DNA from: Phascolarctobacterium sp.
Lineage (GTDB): Bacteria > Bacillota > Negativicutes > Acidaminococcales > Acidaminococcaceae
Reading direction: 5' to 3'
NCBI GenBank assembly: GCA_030531205.1
Contig: JAUNOC010000008.1
Span: 36,941-80,900 of the forward strand
DNA length: 43,960 nucleotides
Both the position numbers and the translations under genes were made by a program. The notes beneath the pieces were generated by a model that made no database searches, had not been told where the DNA came from, and was given only the letters and a program-made list of their open reading frames with translations. This document shows positions 32,135 through 39,833 of this stretch, piece by piece; position 1 is the first letter of the stretch; every line of letters starts with the position of its first letter.

Positions 32135-33424
32135 ATGTTATGGCAGAATAATGAAGCTAATTTCATAAACCCCCGTAGAATGATTTTGACAATTGTTTTA
32201 GGGTATCTTGGACTGGCGGTTTTGGCAGGTATGCCTTATTATTGCTGTGGTGGGCTTTCTTGGTTGGATGCCTTCTTTGAAGGCATTAGTACTGTTACTT
32301 TGACCGGTTGCAGTACCGTGATTTTACCGGAAAATTTACCAAGCTGGATTTTGGGTTGGAGGAGTATAGTGCAATGGTTGTGCGGTTACTTCACTATTTT
32401 GTTGTTTGTTATGCTCTTGCCCCGTTTTTTTCACAGTTCCAATCTTATGTTTAATGGTGATTTAGGAGAGTTTCACAACTGGCACATGTTGCCGGAATTG
32501 GGTGGAGTAATTCGTAATTTTGCTTTGCTTTATGGGGGATTAACCATTTTTACATTTGTTGGTTTGTCATTGTTTGGTGTACCTCTTTGGCAGGGTTTTC
32601 ATTATGCATTGGGGACGGCATCCACAGCAGGATTTAATGTACAAAACGGGTTGATTTTGCAAGGACTTGGCAGTGGGGGAAAACTATTTTTTGCTGGCAC
32701 TATGTTATTGGCAGGCGGAAATTATTTGTTCTATTATCTTTTGCTTAAACGAGGCTTTGACAAAAAAAATTTTGATGAAGAGTTTAGATTTTATTTTGGA
32801 TTAACCATAGCGGCAACAGGATTTATTGCTTTCAATTTGTGGTATTTGAATTTTGGTGGCTATGCTTTAACAGATATTTTTTGTCAGGTTTCCAGTTTTG
32901 CATCTACGACAGGTTATATGTTCATTAATTGTGGAGCATGGCCGGTGTTCAGCCGATTTGTCCTGGTATTGTTCCTTTTTGTTGGAGGGTGTGCAGGTTC
33001 CACGGCAGGTGGTTTGAAGATGGGTCGGTGTTTGGTCTTGCTTAAGCAATTTAATTGGGATGTGAATGTCATTTTTCATCCTCAAATGGTGGAAGGGGTG
33101 CTTTTCAACGGAAGGAGAATCATTGCTTCTGTTTGTTATATGATTTCTTTCTATTTCTTTGCGCATCTCTTAATGGTAGTAATAGTGGCTTTGGGCTTGG
33201 CTTTGAATGATTGTGTTGCGGTAGAGGCAATTTTCACGGCCTGTGCTGCACTTTCCAATTGTGGTGGGGGTATGAGTATGGCATCAATGAGTGGTAATCT
33301 TGCAGATTTTAGTGTTCTTGGTAAAATTTCCCTTGTATTAGGTATGTTGGTAGGTCGTTTGGAGATTTTCATACCTTTGGCGTTTTTATTGCCAGAATTT
33401 TGGCAACGAAATAAAGATTGGTAG
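32135..33424 (+). CDS. Trk potassium channel subunit TrkH, second copy
   Basis: The 429-residue protein is a TrkH paralogue, about 50 residues shorter at the N-terminus than its neighbour. Pore-loop equivalents are STVTLTGCSTV, GTASTAGFNV, ASTTGYMF and AALSNCGGG, with GGCAGSTAGGLKMGRC as in family members. The first filter loop differs from the usual T-T-G-A/V-T. The ATG follows the previous TAA with no gap. TrkH works as a dimer, so a heterodimer or two alternative channels sharing one TrkA are possible. Confidence 0.9.
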   Translation: MLWQNNEANFINPRRMILTIVLGYLGLAVLAGMPYYCCGGLSWLDAFFEGISTVTLTGCSTVILPENLPSWILGWRSIVQWLCGYFTILLFVMLLPRFFHSSNLMFNGDLGEFHNWHMLPELGGVIRNFALLYGGLTIFTFVGLSLFGVPLWQGFHYALGTASTAGFNVQNGLILQGLGSGGKLFFAGTMLLAGGNYLFYYLLLKRGFDKKNFDEEFRFYFGLTIAATGFIAFNLWYLNFGGYALTDIFCQVSSFASTTGYMFINCGAWPVFSRFVLVLFLFVGGCAGSTAGGLKMGRCLVLLKQFNWDVNVIFHPQMVEGVLFNGRRIIASVCYMISFYFFAHLLMVVIVALGLALNDCVAVEAIFTACAALSNCGGGMSMASMSGNLADFSVLGKISLVLGMLVGRLEIFIPLAFLLPEFWQRNKDW

Positions 33425-33448
33425 TGTTTTAAATTTTGAAAAAATCAC

Positions 33449-33477
33449 TTGTAACCGCTTAATATAAGTGGTATAAT
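33449..33477 (+). promoter_or_regulatory. rpsB-tsf promoter, extended -10
   Basis: TTGTAA and TATAAT have 17-bp spacing, with TGG before the -10 box. Confidence 0.85.
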
Positions 33478-33483
33478 ACATCC

Positions 33484-33572
33484 CACGTCTGTTTTGAGGA
33501 CGTAAAAACACACGCAGAAGGAGGACTGTCGGTTCCGTTTGGACGACGGTGGCAGTACGAAGAATTCTGCGG
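33484..33572 (+). promoter_or_regulatory. Structured 5' leader of rpsB
   Basis: The roughly 115-base leader can form a hairpin from ACGTC and GACGT (33485-33503). A larger branched structure is closed by GCAGAA (33514-33519) with TTCTGC (33565-33570), with ACTG/CAGT (33524-33527 with 33553-33556) and CCGT/ACGG inside. The ribosome site TAGGAGG follows after it. This has the form of a ribosomal-protein autoregulatory leader, as known for rpsB in other bacteria; binding of S2 is inferred. Confidence 0.5.
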
Positions 33573-33600
33573 AGGAAAAAACATTTAGGAGGAAAAAACT

Positions 33601-34347
33601 ATGTCCGTAATTGCAATGAAACAATTGTTGGAGGCCGGAGTACATTTTGGCCATCAAACCCGCCGTTGGAATCCGAAGATGGCAAAATTTATCTTCACGG
33701 AAAGAAACGGCATTTACATCATCGATTTGCAGAAAACTGTTAAGAAGATTGATGAAGCGTATGAATTTTTGCGTCAGGTAGCTGCTTCCGGCAAGAGCAT
33801 TATTTTTGTCGGCACAAAGAAACAGGCACAAGATGCAGTGAAAGAAGAGGCAATTCGCTGCAACATGTTCTATGTTAACGAACGTTGGTTGGGTGGTATG
33901 ATGACCAATTTCAAAACCATTCAACAACGCATTATTCGCTTGCGTAAGTTGGAAACAATGGAACAAGATGGTACTTTTGAACTTTTGCCAAAGAAAGAAG
34001 TTGGTCTTCTCCGTCATGAAATGGAGAAATTGGAAAAATATTTGGGCGGTATCAAAGATTTGAAGAAGCTCCCAGGAGCATTATTCGTCGTTGATCCACG
34101 CAAGGAACATAACGCAGTAATGGAAGCACACAAATTAGGGATTCCTGTGGTTGGCACTGTTGACACTAACTGTGACCCAGATGATTTGGATTATCCTATT
34201 CCCGCCAATGATGATGCTATTCGTGCAGTCCGTTTGTTGACTGCTAAAATGGCTGATGCAGTTTTGGAAGGCCGTCAAGGCGAACAGGTTGCGGAGAGTT
34301 CTGCACCTGCAGAAGAAGTTGCTGAAGAAGCAAAAGACGCTGAATAA
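33601..34347 (+). CDS. rpsB: Ribosomal protein S2
   Basis: The 248-residue protein is a complete S2 with [20 protein letters not shown] at its start, [17 protein letters not shown], and the C-terminal block [20 protein letters not shown]. The last 25 residues are an acidic Ala/Glu-rich tail ([14 protein letters not shown]), common in Firmicutes. The ribosome site TAGGAGG lies 8 bp upstream. tsf follows at 14 bp in the standard order; pyrH and frr, usually next, are not here. Confidence 0.98.
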   Translation: MSVIAMKQLLEAGVHFGHQTRRWNPKMAKFIFTERNGIYIIDLQKTVKKIDEAYEFLRQVAASGKSIIFVGTKKQAQDAVKEEAIRCNMFYVNERWLGGMMTNFKTIQQRIIRLRKLETMEQDGTFELLPKKEVGLLRHEMEKLEKYLGGIKDLKKLPGALFVVDPRKEHNAVMEAHKLGIPVVGTVDTNCDPDDLDYPIPANDDAIRAVRLLTAKMADAVLEGRQGEQVAESSAPAEEVAEEAKDAE

Positions 34348-34361
34348 GAGGGAGGATAAAA

Positions 34362-35243
34362 ATGGCTGAGATTAGTGCTGCATTAGTAAAAGATTTGCGT
34401 GAACGTACCGGTGCCGGCATGATGGACTGCAAAAAAGCACTTGTAGCTTGTGGCGGTGACATGGAAAAGGCAATTGATTTTTTGAGGGAAAAAGGGTTGG
34501 CGGCTGCTGCTAAAAAAGCAGGTCGCATTGCTGCTGAAGGTGTGGTTGGTTCCTTTGTTTCTCCTGACAATAAAGTTGGTGTAATTCTTGAAGTGAATTG
34601 CGAAACTGATTTTGTGGCAAAAACTGACAATTTTAAAGCATTGGTCAATGAAGTGGCTGCTTTTGTTGCAAAGAGCAATCCTGCTGATGTAGATGTTCTT
34701 TTAAAGAGTGAAATTAGTGCCGGTAAAACAGTAGACGCATTGGTTACAGAAGCGGTTGCCAAGATTGGGGAAAAAATTAGCATTCGTCGTTTTGCCCGTT
34801 ATGAAACTGATGGTACAGTTGTTAGCTATATTCATGGTGGCGGAAAGATTGGTGTTTTGGTAAACATGAAAGGTGGCGATGCAGAACTTGGCAAGGATGT
34901 AGCAATGCAAGTTGCTGCGGCTAACCCGGGGTATTTGAAGCGTGAAGAAGTTCCAACTGCGGAACTGGAACACGAAAAATCTGTTTTGGCAGAGCAGGCG
35001 CGCAATGAAGGAAAGCCCGATAACATTATTGAAAAAATGGTAATGGGTCGTATACAAAAATATTACAAAGAAGTATGTTTGGTAGAGCAGGAATTTGTAA
35101 AAGACCCTGACCAGACCATTGGAAAACTTTTGTCCGCCAAGAAAGCGGAAGTAGTGGCTTTTGCACGCTTCCAAATGGGTGAAGGATTGGAAAAGCGTTC
35201 TGATGATTTTGCAGCGGAAGTTATGGCTCAAGTTAAGGGCTAA
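34362..35243 (+). CDS. tsf: Elongation factor Ts
   Basis: The 293-residue protein is a full-length EF-Ts, the nucleotide exchange factor for EF-Tu. It has the N-terminal UBA-like domain ([20 protein letters not shown]), the EF-Tu-contact segment [15 protein letters not shown] and the long dimerisation part ending [15 protein letters not shown]. The start follows GAGGGAGGA. It is co-transcribed with rpsB. Confidence 0.98.
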   Translation: MAEISAALVKDLRERTGAGMMDCKKALVACGGDMEKAIDFLREKGLAAAAKKAGRIAAEGVVGSFVSPDNKVGVILEVNCETDFVAKTDNFKALVNEVAAFVAKSNPADVDVLLKSEISAGKTVDALVTEAVAKIGEKISIRRFARYETDGTVVSYIHGGGKIGVLVNMKGGDAELGKDVAMQVAAANPGYLKREEVPTAELEHEKSVLAEQARNEGKPDNIIEKMVMGRIQKYYKEVCLVEQEFVKDPDQTIGKLLSAKKAEVVAFARFQMGEGLEKRSDDFAAEVMAQVKG

Positions 35244-35262
35244 GATGATATAAAAATTTCTA

Positions 35263-35290
35263 TTGACTTTAATAGGAATTCTTATATAAT
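35263..35290 (+). promoter_or_regulatory. Promoter of the zinc-ribbon gene
   Basis: TTGACT and TATAAT with 16-bp spacing, followed in the leader by the palindrome GTGGCATGTGCCAC (35302-35315). Confidence 0.8.
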
Positions 35291-35340
35291 ATATTTGAAA
35301 AGTGGCATGTGCCACAAGTTTGTTTAGGAGAAAAGAGATT

Positions 35341-35616
35341 ATGAAAGAAGACAAAACCCTAACCTGTGCTGATTGCGGTCAAGAGTTCGTATTTTCCGCA
35401 TCCGAGCAAGAATTCTACGAAGAAAAAGGATTCACCAATGAGCCCAAGCGTTGCCCCGCTTGCCGTAAGGCACGCAAGCAACAACGTAACAGTAACCGTG
35501 TAATGCACACTACTGTTTGTGCTGCTTGTGGCAAGGAAACCACGGTTCCCTTTGAACCTAAAGGTGATCGTCCGGTTTATTGCCGCGAATGCTTTGATGC
35601 TCGTCGGGAAAACTGA
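35341..35616 (+). CDS. Zinc-ribbon domain protein (zf-trcl/CxxCx type)
   Basis: The 91-residue protein has three or four CxxC pairs: CADCGQEF, CPACRKAR, CAACGKET and CRECFDARR. These are arranged as two zinc ribbons and match the small 'probable zinc-ribbon' proteins widespread in Firmicutes and related groups. It is rich in Lys/Arg between the ribbons (RKARKQQRNSNR), so nucleic-acid or ribosome contact is plausible but unproven. The ATG at 35341 follows TAGGAGAAA; the longer frame from 35302 starts inside the leader palindrome and is rejected. Confidence 0.82.
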   Translation: MKEDKTLTCADCGQEFVFSASEQEFYEEKGFTNEPKRCPACRKARKQQRNSNRVMHTTVCAACGKETTVPFEPKGDRPVYCRECFDARREN

Positions 35617-35631
35617 GAATAAAAGCGAACT

Positions 35632-35666
35632 AAAAATCCCCACTCTCACACAGAGTGGGGATTTTG
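35632..35666 (+). terminator. Terminator between the zinc-ribbon gene and exbB
   Basis: AAAAATCCCCACTCT pairs with AGAGTGGGGATTTT. It ends about 7 bp before the exbB ribosome site, and no separate promoter for exbB fits in the space. Confidence 0.8.
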
Positions 35667-35686
35667 TCTATTAGGGGAGAGTTTTT

Positions 35687-36325
35687 ATGGATATAGATTT
35701 TATTACTTTGTTGTGGACACCATTTGATTATTTTTTGCGGGGCGGCATTTGTATGTGGCCCCTGTTGGCTTGCAGTATTGGTGCCATCTTTTTGGGATAT
35801 GAGAGGTACCAATACTATAAGGAAGCAAAGACCGGCACGAGATTTGTTTTGGATTTTGATAAGATCATGAACACCAGGGATTTGGTGGCGGCGAAAGAAT
35901 ATGCAGCTCAATCATCCGGGGACGGTGCGGCACTTTGTGTTGATGTTTTGGATTCTTATCAGGATTATGGCAAACGCCTGCAGTCCGTGGTGTTCTTCAA
36001 AATAGACCGCATTATGGGAAAGATGAACGAACATATGAATATGTTGGGTGTTATTATTGGTTTGAGCCCAATGTTGGGTTTGTTGGGTACTATTACAGGG
36101 ATGATTTCTTCTTTCAATGCTTTGAATGAGCGCACAACTAACCCTATGGCAGTTACTGCCGGTATTGGGGAAGCACTCATTACTACTGTTTTTGGCTTGG
36201 TTATATCTATTGCCACTATGTGTATTCATGCTTATCTCACCCGCCGTATCAAGGATGCGGAATTGGATTTGGATGAGATTGGTGCTATTTTAGTAGATGT
36301 TTTGGGTGAGAAAGTCAAGGAGTAA
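35687..36325 (+). CDS. exbB: ExbB/TolQ/MotA proton channel protein
   Basis: The 212-residue membrane protein has three membrane segments: about 18-38, 115-140 (GLSPMLGLLGTITGMISSF) and 155-180 (TAGIGEALITTVFGLVISI). The last two have the residues that line the proton path with ExbD. With ExbD and TonB it energises outer-membrane receptors, which implies a diderm cell. It starts a three-gene operon with 2-bp spacing and a 4-bp overlap. The ribosome site AGGGGAGAG lies just after a terminator. Confidence 0.94.
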   Translation: MDIDFITLLWTPFDYFLRGGICMWPLLACSIGAIFLGYERYQYYKEAKTGTRFVLDFDKIMNTRDLVAAKEYAAQSSGDGAALCVDVLDSYQDYGKRLQSVVFFKIDRIMGKMNEHMNMLGVIIGLSPMLGLLGTITGMISSFNALNERTTNPMAVTAGIGEALITTVFGLVISIATMCIHAYLTRRIKDAELDLDEIGAILVDVLGEKVKE

Positions 36326-36327
36326 TT

Positions 36328-36744
36328 ATGCGCGTCAGGCGGAATCGTATAGATGAAAATTTGCCCCAGCCCATGCTGAGTCCCATGATAGACATGATTT
36401 TTCTGCTTTTGGTATTTTTCATTGTCAGTACTATGTATATGGTGGAGATAAAAACTATTCCTATTAAAATGCCTACTGCTGCACATACTCAAACAGTTAC
36501 CAAATCCACTTTTGTAGTTACGGTGAAGCAGGACGGGACTATTTATTTAGATGATGATAAAATTGATTTACCGACTCTTTGTGAAAATGCCAAAGGACAA
36601 CTTGTTGTTGATGAAAATTTTGCTGTTATCATTCGTGGGGACAAGGGTGTAGAATACGGAAACGTTATTAAACTGATGGATGCTTTAAAAGGGGTAGGAA
36701 TTAACAAGTTCGGACTGGCAACGGAAACCGGTAAAAATAAATGA
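36328..36744 (+). CDS. exbD: ExbD/TolR biopolymer transport protein
   Basis: The 138-residue protein has a short N-terminal tail, one membrane helix PMIDMIFLLLVFFIVSTM with the essential aspartate D22, and a periplasmic domain ending LMDALKGVGINKFGLATE. It carries the proton-motive step with ExbB. Its TGA overlaps the tonB ATG. Confidence 0.95.
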   Translation: MRVRRNRIDENLPQPMLSPMIDMIFLLLVFFIVSTMYMVEIKTIPIKMPTAAHTQTVTKSTFVVTVKQDGTIYLDDDKIDLPTLCENAKGQLVVDENFAVIIRGDKGVEYGNVIKLMDALKGVGINKFGLATETGKNK

Positions 36745-37394
36745 AATTAAGCAATCAAGTAAGATACAGAAAAGCGATACTGGTTTCTTTGGCCGCTCAT
36801 TTGGGTGGCATACTTTTAATCGTTGTTTTAAGTTTGCTTTGGCCAACATCCTTTGACGATATTATAGAAGTTACTTTGGCCGCAGGGGATGTTAATTCCG
36901 TTGTTGACACGGGAGCGAAGGAAGTTTTGCAACAGGAAGAAAGAAAAGAGCAGCAGGAACAAAAGGTTGAGGAAAAGAATGAAATTGTTGATCCTAATCT
37001 TAAACCTAAGCCAAGTGAACCGTTGGAAACAAAGCAAAAACAAACAATGCAGAGAACAGTGGCGGGAACAAACAGCAACGATGCCGCAAAGCATGGTGAT
37101 GGTGGCAATGACGAATATACAAGTATGCCTAAGGCGTTGAAAATTGTGAAACCGGATTATCCGCCGGCGGCAAGAAATCAGGATAAGCAGGGAACTGTGC
37201 AGGTTAAATTGTTTATCAGTAGTCGGGGCATGGTGGAGCAGGCAGAAATTATCAATTCCGGGGGCTATGTTCTTTTAGACGAGGCAGTGCTGAAAGCCGT
37301 GTATAAATGGCGTTTTGTGGCTGCAAAAAATAAATTTGGCAAACCTTGTGCATGTCGGGTGATAGTTCCTGTAAAATTTCAACTTAAGGACTAA
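36741..37394 (+). CDS. tonB: TonB energy-transducing protein
   Basis: The 217-residue protein has an N-terminal anchor with the conserved histidine in SLAAHLGGILLIVVLSLLW, a charged Glu/Lys/Pro linker (about 55-110, EERKEQQEQKVEEKNE) and a C-terminal TonB domain. That domain begins PDYPPAARNQDKQGTVQVK and continues LDEAVLKAVYKWRFVAAKN. It spans the periplasm to drive TonB-dependent receptors. No receptor gene lies in this window. A strong hairpin follows the stop. Confidence 0.95.
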   Translation: MKLSNQVRYRKAILVSLAAHLGGILLIVVLSLLWPTSFDDIIEVTLAAGDVNSVVDTGAKEVLQQEERKEQQEQKVEEKNEIVDPNLKPKPSEPLETKQKQTMQRTVAGTNSNDAAKHGDGGNDEYTSMPKALKIVKPDYPPAARNQDKQGTVQVKLFISSRGMVEQAEIINSGGYVLLDEAVLKAVYKWRFVAAKNKFGKPCACRVIVPVKFQLKD

Positions 37395-37401
37395 AGAATG
37401 T

Positions 37402-37440
37402 AAAAGTTGCGTAACATTTTGAAAATGTTACGCAACTTTT
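37402..37440. terminator. Terminator after tonB, H1-like hairpin
   Basis: 19-bp arms (AAAAGTTGCGTAACATTTT and its complement) flank a single G; TTTTGTAATTTT follows. It lies between convergent genes and may serve both. Its outer arm resembles the hairpins at 1698 and 43441. Confidence 0.8.
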
Positions 37441-37452
37441 GTAATTTTGGCA

Positions 37453-37980
37453 TTATAATTTGAATTTTACCCTGTCACTGGAAATACGTGTCTTCTTATC
37501 ATCTGAAGGCGGTACAGCAGATGGGTCGTAATAACCTTGTAAACTGGCTGCTACAGTTTGCCGGTCGTGTTCTTGCTTAATTATTTCTCCCAAATATTCG
37601 TAAAGGTTTTCCAAAGCGCTAAAACCTTGCACCCGGTAAAAGGCATCAATTATGGCACTTGCCTTGTCTTCTGCCCCCGCATTAACCATATTGAGAGAAG
37701 CAATAATTAAATCTGTAAGTTTGGGTATATTGCTTACAGACAACGGGGCAGAGTGCAAATCTGCCTTAAAAGATTCCAAGGCCTGTAAAGCATTTTCGTA
37801 TTCTGCATCTCCCCAATTACGCGGCAAGTCACAAATAGTATCAATTTGCTGTTTGATATCTTGAATACTATGGCTGGTGTTAGGGTTCCGTTGCCAATTT
37901 TCTAAAATTTTATTGGCTAACTTTTGCAATTTTTGTTTTTTGTAGAATCGCTTGGAAAGTTCTGCTTGTTTCATTACCAT
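37453..37980 (-). CDS. Hypothetical protein
   Basis: The 175-residue protein is not recognised. It is hydrophilic and mostly helical by composition, with a basic N-terminus (KRFYKKQKLQKLANKILENW), no signal peptide and no membrane segment. The pattern LSVSNIPKLTDLIIASLNMV...ALENLYEYLGEIIKQEHDRQ suggests a helical bundle. The minus-strand ribosome site GAGGTG precedes ATG-GTA-ATG, so the start could be 37980 or 37974. Convergent with tonB. A soluble cytoplasmic role is the most that can be said. Confidence 0.65.
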   Translation of the reverse strand: MVMKQAELSKRFYKKQKLQKLANKILENWQRNPNTSHSIQDIKQQIDTICDLPRNWGDAEYENALQALESFKADLHSAPLSVSNIPKLTDLIIASLNMVNAGAEDKASAIIDAFYRVQGFSALENLYEYLGEIIKQEHDRQTVAASLQGYYDPSAVPPSDDKKTRISSDRVKFKL

Positions 37981-38093
37981 AATTTACACCTCACATTGTT
38001 AAATAAGATATAATAATTGTAGAATATTTTGCAAATATAATAGCAGAATTGCAAGATTTTGTCAAATAATAGCAAATATTCTTTAGAATGATG

Positions 38094-38122
38094 TTGCTAT
38101 ATTGTTGATATAAGAATATAAT
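38094..38122 (+). promoter_or_regulatory. Promoter of the YbjN-like gene
   Basis: TTGCTA and TATAAT with 17-bp spacing, 54 bp before the start codon. Confidence 0.7.
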
Positions 38123-38175
38123 TTAGTCATGTTGAACAAGGGATTTTCCCTAAAATATGAGAGAGGAGAAATAAA

Positions 38176-38637
38176 ATGGCTGAAAAAACAGAAGAAAAAT
38201 TGAATGCCAAGAGCTTGAAATTAAAAGAGTTCTTTAAAGCAAACAAAATGGAAATGTTCCAAGACCAGAACATTAATGACGAGGCGGAAACCACTATTTT
38301 CCGTTCCCGCATGCAAGTGAAGGGGCAATTGTTACCTTTTGCAATTTTGGTTGACCGTACCGTTTATACTTTGATTCAAGTGCAACTGGCTCCCGCTGTT
38401 GCAACCGGCAAGGCATTTAGCAAAGTTGCTAAATTCTTGAATGAGTGCAATAACCGTTTCCGTCTGTTCAAATTCACTATTTCTGAAGCAGGTGATTTGT
38501 TGGTGAATGCCACCCTGACTTTCAAAGATGACAATTTTGAACCTGCTTTGCTGAATGCAATTTTGGCAGAAATCGTGAAGTTCCTTGATGCAGAATATCC
38601 TGCATTAATGGAAAAAATTTGGGCAGAAGTAAAATAA
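38176..38637 (+). CDS. YbjN-like domain protein
   Basis: The 153-residue acidic protein resembles the YbjN/T3SS-chaperone-like fold. It shows the beta-strand pattern TTIFRSRMQVKGQLLPFAIL and VYTLIQVQLAP, then helix FSKVAKFLNECNNRFRLFKF and the C-terminal helices ALLNAILAEIVKFLDAEYP. There is no signal peptide. The E. coli member affects stress and motility phenotypes, but the biochemical role is unknown. The ribosome site GAGAGGAG is strong. The next gene has its own promoter, beginning 3 bp after this stop. Confidence 0.6.
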   Translation: MAEKTEEKLNAKSLKLKEFFKANKMEMFQDQNINDEAETTIFRSRMQVKGQLLPFAILVDRTVYTLIQVQLAPAVATGKAFSKVAKFLNECNNRFRLFKFTISEAGDLLVNATLTFKDDNFEPALLNAILAEIVKFLDAEYPALMEKIWAEVK

Positions 38638-38640
38638 CTG

Positions 38641-38667
38641 TTGCAAAATTGGAATTTGTGGTATAAT
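38641..38667 (+). promoter_or_regulatory. Extended -10 promoter of the secreted-protein gene
   Basis: TTGCAA and TGG-TATAAT with 15-bp spacing; the start codon is 34 bp downstream. Confidence 0.7.
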
Positions 38668-38701
38668 ATTAGAAAAGGTTTTTTCGAAAGGAGAATTTAA
38701 A

Positions 38702-39124
38702 ATGAAAAAGATTATTAGTTTGGCATTTGCCGCTATGATGGCATTTAGTGCTGTTTGCTTGGCTGCTGGTGATGGTGCAGTTTTGAACAAATTGCAAAAA
38801 CCTGCTGAAGCCATGATTGGTATGTTTGATGGTAAAACTGAATATGCTGCAGTTGTAAAGAGCTTTACCGCAGAAGCAGCTGCTAATTTCAAGCAAGAGA
38901 CATTTGACAGTGTTAAGAAACAAGCCAAAGAAAAATTTGGCGATTTAAAAGAGAGCAAATTTGTTGCTTTCCAACGCCTTGACCAAGTTGATATTGTTGC
39001 TTACTTGGGCGCTTTCACAAAGGAAAAAATTGTTAACTTGTCTTTCATTTTTGATAAGACCGGTAAAATTGTGAACTTCCAATTCAGCCCTATTCAAGCT
39101 CAACAACAACCCGCTAAGAAATAA
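38702..39124 (+). CDS. Secreted small protein, DUF3887-like
   Basis: The 140-residue product has a clear signal peptide with cleavage likely after CLAA or CLA (MKKIISLAFAAMMAFSAVCL). The mature part (ETFDSVKKQAKEKFGDLKES, VDIVAYLGAFTKEKIVNLSF, GKIVNFQFSPI) has an NTF2-like/DUF3887 look: a helix followed by antiparallel strands. This family call is tentative. It is likely periplasmic and of unknown function. Its strong promoter and AAAGGAG ribosome site suggest good expression. A terminator follows at 39135. Confidence 0.6.
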   Translation: MKKIISLAFAAMMAFSAVCLAAGDGAVLNKLQKPAEAMIGMFDGKTEYAAVVKSFTAEAAANFKQETFDSVKKQAKEKFGDLKESKFVAFQRLDQVDIVAYLGAFTKEKIVNLSFIFDKTGKIVNFQFSPIQAQQQPAKK

Positions 39125-39134
39125 TTTAGCAAAT

Positions 39135-39169
39135 AAAAATCCCTGACCGTAAGGTCGGGGATTTTTTTT
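39135..39169. terminator. Terminator between the secreted-protein gene and tRNA-Leu
   Basis: AAAAATCCCTGACC pairs with GGTCGGGGATTTTTTTT (one T-G pair), loop GTAA. The minus-strand tRNA-Leu ends 7 bp away, and the A/T runs allow use in both directions. Confidence 0.85.
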
Positions 39170-39175
39170 GTTCTG

Positions 39176-39262
39176 TGGTGCCGGAGGCCGGAGTCGAACC
39201 GGCACGGTTGTTACACCGCTTGATTTTGAGTCAAGTGCGTCTGCCAATTCCGCCACTTCGGC
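39176..39262 (-). tRNA. tRNA-Leu (anticodon CAA)
   Basis: An 87-base class II tRNA read on the minus strand: GCCGAAGTGGCGG at the 5' end, anticodon loop CTCAAAA with stem CTTGA/TCAAG, a long variable arm, T-arm GCCGGTTCGACTCCGGC and encoded CCA. The acceptor stem has one A-C mismatch (position 5 with 68). Confidence 0.93.
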
Positions 39263-39324
39263 ATAATTTTTAGAACGTCCATTATTATACTTGACAGAAA
39301 GAAATATGTCAAGTAAAATATTGC

Positions 39325-39665
39325 ACGAGTGGGAAAGATAATCGCGGCGGTTTTAGACCGATGAGGAAAGTCCGAGCTCCGCAGGGCAGGATGCCGGCTA
39401 ACGGCCGGCGAGGGTGACCTTAGGGAAAGTGCAACAGAAAGCAAACCGCCAGCGTTGCTGGTAAGGGTGAAACGGCGTGGTAAGAGCACACCAGCAATTT
39501 GGTAACAAATTGGCTTTGTAAACCCCATCTGGAGCAAGACCGAATAGGGAAGGGTTGAGGCGGCCCGCTGACCTTCCGGGTTGTGTCGCTGGAGCATATT
39601 GGTAACAGTATGCGTAGATAAATGGTTATCTGAAAAACAGAACTCGGCTTATTGAACACTCGACA
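39325..39665 (+). ncRNA. rnpB: RNase P RNA, class A
   Basis: The roughly 340-base RNA contains the universal blocks GAGGAAAGTCCGAGCTCC, ACAGAAAGCAAACCGCC, GGGTGAAACGG.GTGGTAAGAGC and, near the 3' end, AGAACTCGGCTTATTGAAC. The P1 stem is formed by CGAGTG near 39326 with CACTCG near 39657-39662. It processes tRNA 5' ends with the RnpA protein. Minus-strand open frames over it are artefacts. A terminator follows directly. Confidence 0.96.
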
Positions 39666-39666
39666 T

Positions 39667-39697
39667 GGAAAAAGACAGGTATTACCTGTCTTTTTCC
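39667..39697 (+). terminator. Terminator of rnpB
   Basis: GGAAAAAGACAGGTA pairs with TACCTGTCTTTTTCC, followed by TTTTG. Confidence 0.88.
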
Positions 39698-39772
39698 TTT
39701 TGTATAGATTGCACACTTTTCTTTTGATAACTATACTGTTACAGAAAAAATAGCTAATACTAATGTTATTCC

Positions 39773-39801
39773 TTGACATACTATACTTAATACTGTAAAA
39801 T
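39773..39801 (+). promoter_or_regulatory. putP promoter
   Basis: Consensus TTGACA and TAAAAT with 17-bp spacing, 33 bp before the start codon. Confidence 0.85.
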
Positions 39802-39833
39802 AAAAAAACTACGTTCAAGAGTGGGAGGTTATT

